Under the pieces are notes generated by a model. It ran no database searches, had not been told where the DNA came from, and saw nothing but the letters and a program-made list of their open reading frames with translations. Of a DNA stretch of 64,000 nt, positions 11,328 through 21,658 are shown one piece after another (position 1 is the stretch's first letter; each line of letters opens with the position of its first letter). The translations under genes were made by a program, and so were the position numbers. The stretch comes from Xylaria sp. FL1777 (lineage: Eukaryota > Ascomycota > Sordariomycetes > Xylariales > Xylariaceae), in NCBI GenBank assembly GCA_022578965.1, contig MU400507.1, positions 434,001-498,000 on the forward strand, read 5' to 3'.

Positions 11328-14157
11328 TGAATCCCGCCACGCGGTGAGCTTGAAGAAGGCTTGAACTATGTCAGGAAGAGACTAGGAATATCATCAAGGT
11401 TCCTAGCAAGGTGTTTGTTGATAAGTCCAATGGCTACCATGAGGCTTACCGAATCCCTTCACCCGAAAAGGGAGGGAAAACAAGCAAGGAAAAGAAAAAA
11501 GAGAAAGAAAAGAGGTGATACAAGTCACAAATCCCTGAAATAACTATTCAGGCTGAGGACAAAAATTCGGTGGCCTCAAATTCTCATGACACAGATATAC
11601 ACGGCCGCTATACTGTTCGTCTAGTCTATTGCCACAGAAAGGACAGGTGTCTGGGCTATATGAGACGGGGACACTTCTTCGCAGACGAGCATTGCTGCAC
11701 GCGGTGTATGACCTTGAGCAACAGAAACGCAGTTTGACTTTATACTGCGGTATTGTGTTCAGGGGATACCGATTTCGACTGGACTACAGCATTAATGACT
11801 AATAGTTAATAGGCGCAGTTCGATCTGCTCTGGTTTACCTTAGGTTGATAGTCTCGTTTGACGTCAATAAAACCTATTTCTTATAACTTTTTCTTATGAA
11901 GAGGTTTTATCTTGAGCCCTTAGTTATAGCTTGAATGGATTCCTGAGTTGTTGCTCGTCTCACCCTTCACCTAAATGAGTTAACCCGCGGCCTCATCCGA
12001 CTGGCTCTGGAGTACTACGGCCGGTAGCGGATATCACATTGCTGTAACCCAACTTAATCCAACCGACCTCTCCCCTCCTCTTATTATCCCGATGTGATTC
12101 GCTTGAGTTCATCCAGGGACCATATACTATAAGCAAGAGCCGAGGCCCGCGTAACGAAGTACCGTGAATGTGACATGTTTGCTACGGTTCATGATACTGC
12201 CTATGCACAAGCCTCTTGTGAATTCTTGCATCGGCCAAAGAATTTGTTCAATGGATAAAGAGGGTCACAACATAATCCACCAAAAGAAGAGCAACAAATA
12301 GCACGCCGCCGCTATAAGGTGCTTTATCTTAGTGAGAACGCACCACAGGGAGCCTTGGCGACCGGCACGTATCTTAACTATTAATAATCTTCCGCACCTT
12401 TTTTCAGTATGGCTTATGTCCTGTACCAAAAGCAGGATAACGTTGAGATAATCCGCCGTGGACGATGTTATAGGAGTCGATGCTACTTCATGCATCTTAA
12501 TAAACATTGCGTAACATTGACAGACGAGATGCATGTTACATTCAGGGCAGATTCGTGCATATAGGTATCGCGGCTAGTATATACATGTGACAGTAAAGCA
12601 CCAGAGTTCTGGAGTATGCAGGAGTTGATGACAGTTTATGCGCGCTTCAGTTAAAGCTGAGCTGGGCCACTTAGGATTGTCTGTAAGGTGTAGTTCCCTG
12701 GGGTTAAGGTAGGAAAATACCGAATTGGGCATTGATTATTGATTATAATATCACAACCAAGACGCCTTTATCTCTTTTATCTAAACTAAGGTAGGTATAC
12801 ATGTTCCCATCCCCACACACATGGAGTGTGCTGTGCTTACATGGTATATTCCTACTAACCTACGTAGTATATAGAGGATCGCACTGTTTTGTTTTCCCTA
12901 GCCAGAGATGTGCCAACAACAATCAATGGTAATATTACGTAGATATATGATAAGTTTAAGCTTCTAAGATCCAGTCGGGCTGGTTCGGGATAGTGTTGTC
13001 GGTGGGCGTCTGATATCTACCATCTGGTTATAGTCTTTTATCTCCGTTATCGGGAACTGCGCGGCTAGTTGACCTACACCAACTAACTGGATGCGAGATA
13101 ACGTAACCTCTTAGCTTTCTTAGCGATTTCCAATGGGTAATGCAGGCCGGTGATAGGATTCCGGGGTAGCGTAGCATAGAGTGAACGGACCTCGTAACAT
13201 GCCATTTTCTTGGCTTATACAACGTTTAGGACACCGGTACTTTGAACTGTATAAGTTGTTACTATTGGATATATTCTGCGCGTTCACATGATTATTCAAT
13301 AGTTCATGTCGTGTAAGGTGTATGAAGCCATTTAAAGCCTTGGGTCTAACTATACGGCTAATAGACATTAGAAGCTTGTCATCGAGCATCAACCACTTCG
13401 TCTGGGTTAAGAGGAAGAAGTGATGCTTCAAGTTTATACCTTAATATGCTTTTTTAAAAAAGGGAAGAAGGATTCGAGCCTGCAAGATGGAATGCCCCAG
13501 AACTACCGGTATTCGGTCTTCTTCCCGCGCTGCGCTGTCGCATACACATCATCCCCAAGTCACATCGGTAGCGGCGGGAAATCCAGGTACCACCAGGTTT
13601 GATATCATGGATGCTGCTTTACGAAAGTATGGTCCGACAACGCTGTTTGTTGCTCCTCCGCCCCGCCGTGATACCCACGTCTCGCCGAAACTCACCGCAC
13701 TGGAGGAGATAGAGGCATAGATAAAGATGCATGTTCACTAATTAGAGTAAGCTGGGTATGCTGTGCCCCTTTCCCCCTTTCCCTTTAGACTCGATGCCGC
13801 TTTATCGTATGATGCCCGCTGTCCGACAATGAACATAGGACTATGTCTCAACCATACGATAGGGATCCTAAAAAAGGCACTCGGGCAATCCTACCGAGAC
13901 GATACGACGATATTTAGTCGCTCGGCACTCCAATTCGAAAGAGGAGCAATGGAGATAGGGTCTGAGTCCAGCGTACAGCTACTCAGATATATATTAGGGC
14001 TGTATAGCGCTCGCAGCTGTTGGCCTTCATCATCTAGTACCAAGTATACACCGTATTGAATACAATTGTATTGTCCATCCTCAATATATCTTGCTGAGGA
14101 AGCTTCCAAAAATCTCCTGTTGGCCCTGTTCAGTCCCTAACCATTACTATCGCCTAC
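11328..14157. other. Gene-poor stretch with faint coding traces
   Basis: No complete gene could be built. Two traces deserve mention. On the minus strand, a frame ending at the stop at 11544-11546 reads DTCPFCGNRLDE and then CHENL, a zinc-knuckle-like fragment with no clear start. On the plus strand, 13607-13720 reads as a 37-residue peptide (MDAALRKYGPTTLFVAPPPR and onward, ending at 13720) without neighbouring exons. Both may be relics or chance. Confidence 0.3.
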
Positions 14158-15554
14158 ATGGCGACGAGATCAGTCATGTCCCAGGCAGCAGCGGCCCCAA
14201 CAAAGCAGAACTTTACTCCCATAATTTCAAAACTCCATGTCTCGAACAACCGCCATGAGGTCTTCACGCCAGCTAAGCACTTAGCATTCAAGGAAATGCC
14301 GAAAGTGCATACAATGGAGGAACTAGGATTCTCAAAAACCACAGGCGTCTCCCCTATCGCCGTCTCAGAGCCGTTCCGACTTTTCACAGAGGAAGCCGTT
14401 ATGCAGATGCGGCAAGAAGTTCTGTCACCAGAGGTATTCGAGAATTGCCAGTACTCCAGTAATCTGGCTCATTGTTACCTGAGAGGGTTTGCTAATAAGT
14501 AAGAACGCCTGTACTGTGGCTAACCGGGGTGATCAACCCTGTACTGATAATCGGAACCGTAGATACGCCCCTTTTGTATACGACGTATGGAAAAACCCAG
14601 AGACCCTTGCAATCGTGTCCAAAATAGCCGGGATCGACCTTGTCCCGGAGATGGACTTGGAGATAGCACACATCAACATCTCGGTTAAGTCTGAAGAGGA
14701 GAAGAGGGAAGAACTGGAGGCTGTGGCCGAAAGGGCAAATTACGAAGCTGATGAGGGCATCGGTGGCTGCCCCTGGGAGGATGACAAGCCTATTGTGGAT
14801 TGGCACACTGACAGCTACCCCTTTGTGTGCGTGACAATGCTCAGCGACTGCACTGATATGATTGGGGGTGAGACAGCACTGCGCACCGGCAATGGCGATA
14901 TAATGAAAGTACGAGGACCACAAATGGTAAGTCAGCATTCATGACGCTGTATCGATGAATATCAAAGGCTAAGATACCTTATAGGGATGCGCGGTAGTGT
15001 TACAAGGCAGATATATCGAGCATGAAGCACTTCGAACCCTTGGTACAACGGAGCGCATCACAATGGTTACTTCGTTTAGGCCTCGCGACCCCCTTCAGAA
15101 GGATGAGTGAGTAGTTCTTCCGTCGTTTCTTTTCTTGCATCGACGGGAAAACATCTATTATAGAGTGAACATCATATCTAAGGATTACCTACATTATTAA
15201 AACCCTCACTCTAAAATAGGAATAACTAACGTCTAGTTCTATAGTACAGTACTGACTACCGTGCGACCAATATCTAACATCAATGATCTCTATAACCAAT
15301 TCGCCGAGTACCGGCTTCAGATCTTGGAAGAACGCATCCGTGTGCAACTTAAAGAGATTCGTGACCTGTCTGCGGCAGGTAGACGAGTAGCAACAAAGAA
15401 GTTAAAGAGCTTCTTTGAAGAGCAGGAGAAATTCCTCGCTCACATGAACAGAGAGATGGTCGACGACGACAATGTTGTCGTAGGTAATATCCAACAAGAT
15501 CATATTACATCGAAAAGCTCGAGCGAATCAAGGAAACGACAGCGGCTTAGATAA
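14158..15554 (+). CDS. Fe(II)/2-oxoglutarate dioxygenase-like protein
   Basis: Four exons (14158-14498, 14563-14926, 14985-15106, 15245-15554) join in phase to 378 residues. The iron-binding HxD is visible as WHTDSYPFV (H195 and D197). The distal histidine is probably H248 in GRYIEHEAL, with arginines at R259 and R267 as candidates for 2-oxoglutarate binding. A GCPWEDDKP block just before the HxD and a long C-terminal helix (YRLQILEERIRVQLKEI) are characteristic of a conserved fungal family with no assigned substrate. No signal peptide is present. Enzymes of this superfamily hydroxylate or otherwise oxidise small molecules or proteins. The gene has the full expected domain and looks intact. 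Substrate and pathway are unknown, and it has no obvious partner genes within 1.5 kb. Confidence 0.85.
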
Positions 15555-16830
15555 TCCAGACTCTCTTACTTCCTCGCTTTCTCCCACGCTCCCCCCTATT
15601 CTCTTATCGGTCTCTAGCTGGTATTTTCGTCCTTGGTAGCACTAGGATTCTTACTTTTACTCATGCTTCGTGATGATAACGAACCCCTCGGGAGTACGAC
15701 CGGATCTCCCGCGACGCAACTCTATGATCTGGAGACAGTATTACTCTTCATTCTTCTGTCCGCGTCGCCTTTTCATCAAAGTCTCACTCAAATTGCAGAG
15801 GCCTTAATGTCGAAGGTCTCTCGCGCAATTGATTCAATCGCCCCTATCTTCGACGAGGGATGTTCGCTAGTGAAGACCTGCTCTTCGAAAAAGTGATAGG
15901 AAACGTACGAGGGAGAGGTGGAAATGAACATGTAAATAAGAAAGAAAAGGAGAAGATAATACCCAGTTTTGAATATCCCCAGTGCCTAAGTTACTATGCA
16001 CCCTCTTATCGGATTTGGGTGCTCATTTGCAGACATAAAGTGAGACTACCTCGACAGGCCATGAGCTATACCATGGAGCAGGATAAGAAGAGAGGGGTAT
16101 GATTATGAAGCGACCAACCGGTAGCTTCGGTCCCTAAACTATCTAATATACCCCTGCCTCAATCACCACATGGGCATGACCCATGTAAGGTTGGGTATAT
16201 TAATATAGGTAGGTACCTTGGCAATACCTACAGGCCTGTAAGGTACTCTAAATCCACACTGGTTGAGTTGTTATGATTGAGGCTACTTTTACTTAGCATT
16301 AACTTATAGTTAAGTACGTCATAGGCATGTAGAAGTTGATGGTTGCACACCCGGGTGCCAGTATGAGTCTACTAATTGGGAGTTAGGTTCGATTCCTGAC
16401 AGCGCTATTGGTATTCGCTAGTTAGCTCATCTGTAGATGGATAAATACTTACTTTGAACCTAATATATACTTAAGTAAGCATAACTTACAGAAGTAGGAT
16501 GCGTAGGTGACCCGAGGGAGTGGTTCGCTGAATAAAATATACTAGATAAATGGTATATAGTTCTATGTTAAAGTGGACGTGCCTTCATCCCTCTATGAGC
16601 TTTAAGTAGATACATCAAGGCTTCATTCTGTGCTAGCAATTAGTTACTAGTTTACATGCTCTCACTGACAAATAGAGGTATACTGAATTGCCCTTGTAGT
16701 ATATGTAAATTAGTTTAGCTTAACCTAGGTTAGAAAGGTTCAAGTTAAACCCATGTGCTCTTACCGGTATGTAAACAAACTAGATAGATCCCGGCAAACC
16801 GATCGGCAATAAACCAAGAGACACCAGCCC
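15555..16830. other. Intergenic, no gene recognised
   Basis: Short open frames at 15633-15896 and 15860-16102 are not supported by any domain or splice structure. The stretch 16130-16780 is AT-rich. A T-arm-like sequence near 16386 was examined as a tRNA and rejected. Confidence 0.45.
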
Positions 16831-16835
16831 TCAAT

Positions 16836-16848
16836 AAAGTCCGACTTT
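16836..16848. promoter_or_regulatory. Palindromic AAAGTC-C-GACTTT element
   Basis: A perfect 6-base inverted repeat around a central C lies 217-229 bases upstream of the cyclase start. It contains AAGTCCGA (16837-16844). The same octamer occurs again at 16913-16920, with a weaker AAGTCCAA near 17011. The symmetry suits a dimeric regulator, but binding is inferred only. Confidence 0.4.
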
Positions 16849-16974
16849 GACGATTGACGTTGATTTTCGGCCAAGATGTCGGCTATACTAGTATCTCCAG
16901 GCGCGAGCATTAAAGTCCGATTCTGACCTCATCGCCGATAGAAAGTGGTGCCATCGACCCCACGATGACAGTAT

Positions 16975-16980
16975 TATAAA
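16975..16980 (+). promoter_or_regulatory. Probable TATA box of the cyclase gene
   Basis: TATAAA lies 85 bases before the ATG at 17065, in a plausible position for a fungal core promoter. Confidence 0.5.
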
Positions 16981-17064
16981 GCAAAGACTTGTCAGAGTCT
17001 GATTAGTCCAAAGTCCAACTGCTCATCCAGCATTCATACCATTCACAATATAAACGCGGCGAAG

Positions 17065-18228
17065 ATGAAGAACTTTGAGATCATCCTCTCCTGGTTGGTG
17101 GTGGTAGCTGTCGCGTATCCTAGTCCGGCATCCTACAAACGGATCGAGCGCAGATTCGATCGTGATGTTGACTTATACGCCAATTGGCCGTCATATGACG
17201 AGCTACCATTGAATGCTTCGTATCCGACTAAGGCGGCATGGGGTGTATGGGGCGCTGAGGACGAGCTCGGCGCCCTAAACCACATCACCAATGATACTAT
17301 CCTGGCCGCTGCGCAAACCATTCAAGAGGGGAGGGCATTCCCCTTAAACCTAAGGCTCGACGTCCCCAACCCGCCCTCAAACGCCGCCCGTAAGCCCCTG
17401 AACCATCTCTTTCTGCCACAGGACGGCTACACGGACGACGTTCTCGTGATGAACACGCAGATCTCGACGCAGTTCGACGGCCTTCGCCATTTCCCGTACT
17501 CGACGAACAACAGCGTCTTCACGTACCAGTGGTACAACGACCTCATCGCCGACTATGAGGACGTGATAGGACCGCATCCCACGCAAGTCCTCGGCATGCA
17601 GGTACCGGCTGAGAAGGGGATAGCGGTGCGTGCCGTGCTGTTCGACTACGCGGGATGGATGGACGCGACCAATCAGACATTTGACGTGTTTAGCGAAGGG
17701 GTCATCACGCCGGATGAGCTGGACCAGGTGGCCGCTTGGCAAAAGATGCCATCGGATTGGGCGAAGGCTGGAGACATGCTTATCATCCGCACTGGGTGGG
17801 TGAGACAGTACAATACCCTCAACGCCACCCAGCGCGCGCTTCTCCCGGTAGAAGCGTGGCCCTACGTCGGCATGGAGCCCAGCGACCGATCGCTGCGATG
17901 GCTGTGGGAGAAGAAATTGTCACTCGTGGGGGCGGATAATCCTGCGTTCGAGTCGGTGAGTACAGACACGTCAGACGTAGATGTTCTTCACGCAGCTGAC
18001 TAATATTATTGGCAGAGTGCCTTTAGCTTCGAAATTGGCGGTCATACACGTTCACTACACCAAATCTTCATTGGAGGCTGGGGACAGAACATCGTCGAAT
18101 TCTTATACCTGGAAGAGGTGGCAGAGGCGCTGCACGAACGCGACCGATGGAACTTCTTCCTAACCATTCAGAATCTCGACGTGGTCTCAGGGATAGCATC
18201 ACCGCCAAACGCCTTGGCGATATTGTGA
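17065..18228 (+). CDS. Secreted cyclase-family hydrolase (kynurenine formamidase-like fold)
   Basis: Two exons (17065-17955 and 18016-18228) encode 367 residues. The first 17 or so residues (KNFEIILSWLVVVAVA) form a signal peptide. The mature part follows the fungal cyclase family (PF04199): WGVWGAEDELGALNHIT near the start, ISTQFDGLRHF as the counterpart of the metal-binding HGTHxD motif, and GHTRSLHQIFIGGWGQNIVE near the end. Characterised relatives hydrolyse amide or lactone bonds (kynurenine formamidase, some lactonases), normally using a divalent metal. In this fungal subgroup the first His of the motif is replaced (STQFDG), so the metal site may differ. The gene is convergent with the P450 300 bases away; a shared upstream motif suggests co-regulation. 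The substrate is unknown. Confidence 0.85.
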
Positions 18229-18527
18229 GATGAATGAAGATGCGGACATGTGTAGCAGTAAGAGTCAACTTATGACAATCTATCTGTATAATATGATTGT
18301 CTAATAAAAGAATTAACCCCGCTATGATGGTGCAGTCGTTCTATCTCTATCAAATTTGTGCTCCGTTTCAATTTATGCGACGCGATTGATTATCCAAACG
18401 AGCGGGCGCATCATAGCGACATTGTAAATGCAACCTTCTACGTTCCCTGGCGATTAGGCCCATAGCTAACATATATAAAGGACTCGTGTTGCACTGAACC
18501 TAACCGATGCTGCATGTATTGTTTCCA

Positions 18528-20330
18528 TCAAACCCGCAACTCGTCTCTGACGCTTTGGTAGGATTTGAGGATCAGGGCAGCACGCTCGGGGCTCCGAGGC
18601 TTTATATCGCAGGGGAATGGCAGCGGCTCGAGAATGACATGGGCATTGGTCGCCTCATTGTCGAACTCAATGACCTCCCCCGTCTTGGGGCATCTCTTTC
18701 TGTCGAGGTTGAAGCCCCAGAGTAGACTGGCACCAGTGACGAACATCTCGTCGTCAGCAATGTGCTGACCTAGGCACGTCCGGCGACCCCAGCCGAAAGT
18801 GTGCATGCCGACTCCCTCGCGCATGTTCGGATACCTCGATAGTGGCTCCTGGTAGGTAGGCCAGCCTGCCTCGAGGTAGCGCTCAGGGCGGAAGTTCTCG
18901 GGGTCTGGGTATTTCTCTGGGACACGGTTTATAGCCCTGCATCGTTTATTAGCTTGACCGGGGGTGAATGTCAAGGATGACAGTCACTAACCATTCGCAC
19001 GCCAGAATAACAGTGCCCTTCTTTATCGTCTCGCCACGAAACTCATCGTCGACTTCGCATTCATGGGGAACGCCTTGGGGCTCATTAGCATTGAAATACA
19101 AGACAATCAATTCAATCAAATACTCACCAAGTGGGACACTGGATCGCCACCGAAGCGTCTCTTTTAGGCATGCCCGCACCGTCGGGAGATCAGGCATGTC
19201 AGCGGTTGTCGGTAGCCTATCCCCGCATACCCTGTCGATCTCCTCCTGCGCTTTCTTCTGCCACTTGGGATTCAGCAACATGGCCATGAAGAAATACTCC
19301 ATGGGGCCGGCGATAGTGACGACCCCCACCAGGTTCTGGAATCCGAGCATGCAGCTCGCGAACTCCTCCTCTTTCGCGGTTTGCTGGAGGGTGGAGTTAC
19401 CCCCTTGCTGCAGACCAGCGAAATAGCGGTAAGCCCAAGTATTCTCCGGCAGGCTACCTTGTAAGTATCTCTGCTTAGCGACTTGGAACGAGTTGAGCCA
19501 CCATGCTCTCTGATGGTCTTCTCTTGCCCGCTCAAATTTCTTCCAGGGATTCAGAGCCCACGGTAAGTGCCACAGGGGGGTTATGGCATTCACAATTGGA
19601 CCGGAGACGGACATGCGTCCCAGGGTGCAATCGGCGCTGTCTCCGTTCTCTTTACCTTGCGTAGCATCATCCCAGGCCAGGCGGCTCATGATACGTCCGC
19701 AGTGCTCTCTCGTATAGGCGTGAAACTTGGCAGGGTCGATCAGGAGAACTGCAAGGAATCTTTTCACTTCTGATTCGATTACCCCGAAGAAGTGGTGTTG
19801 GTAAAAATCAACCATGGCGGCGTGTACCCATTTCCGCTGTTCCTTCCAGTAGTCTTAAAGAGATCCAGTCAGTCTGCAGGCTGAGCGGAATATGTAACAC
19901 ACCACTTACCCTGACGGTCCATCAGTGCAACATAACCGGGACCGGTCTTATGGTCGAAGAGAGCTCGGATTTGCGCTCGGCCAGAATACTTATTTCCGCG
20001 CTTTATAAGAAGTTCTTCAGCAATCTTCTCATCAGAGATGATGATAAACTGCTGGCCCATCATGCTTGTGCGGTAAATGGGCCCGTGGATGTCGCCCCAT
20101 TCTTTGAACTTTTTCCACATGCGGAACCTATCGAGGTCATGTACTCGACCAATGACCGGGAACTGTTGAGGTCCAGGGAACCCCTTGCTAGATCTCCCTG
20201 CATTTTGCCTCCATGAGAGCAACTGCCGGAGCGCAGAGATGAAAAGACCTGGTACCGCTAGGTACAATAATACGAGACGTATGCTGTCCATATTCAGAGA
20301 TTGCGTGCCGGGGTAGAAGAGGGAGGGCAC
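18528..20330 (-). CDS. Cytochrome P450 monooxygenase
   Basis: Four exons (20330-19910, 19853-19128, 19073-18992, 18936-18528) join in phase to 545 residues. The heme loop is FGWGRRTCLG with ligand C464, the K-helix carries ETLR (ExxR), and the PERF-like block reads FRPERYL. An N-terminal membrane anchor (SIRLVLLYLAVPGLFISAL) follows a second possible start, M at 20291, which would give 532 residues; I cannot choose firmly. Overall it resembles the fungal O-methylsterigmatocystin oxidoreductase (OrdA)-like P450s of secondary metabolism. The expected I-helix oxygen-activation motif (A/G-G-x-D/E-T-T) appears as AGPMEY, without the usual acid-threonine pair. It lies tail to tail with the secreted cyclase. 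The P450 assignment is certain; the substrate is unknown. Confidence 0.93.
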
Positions 20331-21625
20331 TATGCAGGAACCGCTGCGTGAGTAATTAAAAGCAAAGCATCATGATCTGAGAAATTGGGTGGAAGGCTCT
20401 GGTATAAATGTTATACCCCCTGAGCCCCCCAGGGGTCTTCGAAGATATCGTTAGGTCGCATCGTAGCCCCAAATACCGTGCCGCACACGCCGCCTCCTTT
20501 GGGGAAGTGTCGTCCAGCTCGTTGCCAAGCATGCAAACTAATCCTACTATCACAAGCTTGTCGATATAAGGTCTCAAGACTGGTTCCAGAAATGCACTTT
20601 AGGTAGCAGTAGCCTTACTGATAGTGATGCCTCCCTTTTTCGGACATGATTTCTCCCAATAGCCGGACCTTCTGACCCGCCCTAAAGTCACTGCAGTATA
20701 ATCATTCGAGCAGTCGCTTTCCTGGCCTAGGGCGTATCAAGTTCCCCAACGGCGTGCCGGTGGTGGTCAGACTAATGACGCTAGTTAGTATCAAAATCCA
20801 CATATTCTCATCTACTGAGTACTAGTGAGATTTAGAGCTGCTTCCGATATTTGGCCGCCATTTCGTCTCAAGCTCTCTCGACGACCAGCTTGGTCTAAGA
20901 CAATTGATGTGAGACAAAATATGCATAGTAGGTTCTACTACTTGCGGCTCATCGTGCTGTGGTGCAACGTGGCGCTGACGATCCCCAGCTCGCAATTGTT
21001 GACCTCGCACAACTGAGAAAGCTGCAGGGATCGAGCTTTCGTGGGGATATCCGCGGGAAGTTGAATGGCTTCACGTGTCCTATGCATAGGACTTTACGAG
21101 CATCTCGATAGAGACGGTAGGTGCTGACTTGCCGCGTGCTACGGTCGGGAATTTCATCTATTTCCATTGGAGTGTCGGGGAGCAGGAGGTGGTGCTTTGG
21201 CATTCTACCGTGGCCACGTGAGCTTGATAGATACCGGACAGTTGGACATGTTTCGTGACGTGATGTGTAAAAGCGTTTTGGGGGCGTAAGCCGGGCGCCC
21301 TCATGCCGTGATGCCGACCACGGCGAGTACCAACCTGACAACTCTAGCAGCTCTCTGGAGGTGCTGAACACGGAAAGGGCTAGGGCTGTGAAACAGGAAA
21401 TGTATGTCTCGGGATAAGAAACCGTTTTCTGACAGAATCTAGATTGGTTCGGATATCTTCGCAGATGCAGCTTATAGGAAACCAGCAGATGCGAGCACGT
21501 TTCCAATGCCGGGATCGCAGAGCGAGAGAGCTGGGCGAACGCAGCTGAGAATAAATGTTGTTTAGATAATGGCCGAATGACTACCCACTGCTATGTTCTA
21601 ATTAAAGACGCTTGGAGAAAGTGAC

Positions 21626-21658
21626 TCCGGTCCGATCTCTCCCTTACGTCGGACCGGA
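21626..21658. promoter_or_regulatory. Perfect inverted repeat TCCGGTCCGA...TCGGACCGGA
   Basis: Arms of 10 bases at 21626-21635 and 21649-21658 match perfectly across a 13-base spacer. Each arm holds CGG-type half-sites, as recognised by dimeric Zn2Cys6 proteins. An AAGTCCGA octamer, shared with the cyclase promoter, follows at 21665-21672. The site is about 1.3 kb upstream of the P450 start. Binding is inferred. Confidence 0.4.

Noticed and set aside
11361..11543. Lys-rich frame after the MYND gene
   Set aside because: It lies in the probable 3' untranslated region and reads as low-complexity AAAG/AAGA sequence.
16370..16415. tRNA-like T-arm (TTAGG-TTCGATT-CCTGA)
   Set aside because: The five-base stem and loop are good, but no 5' acceptor strand pairing with CAGCGCT and no anticodon arm could be placed in the 75 bases upstream.
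20949..21506. 185-codon minus-strand frame
   Set aside because: The composition is not protein-like over most of its length. The more credible coding signal in the same place is in a different frame (see the 20940-21070 finding).
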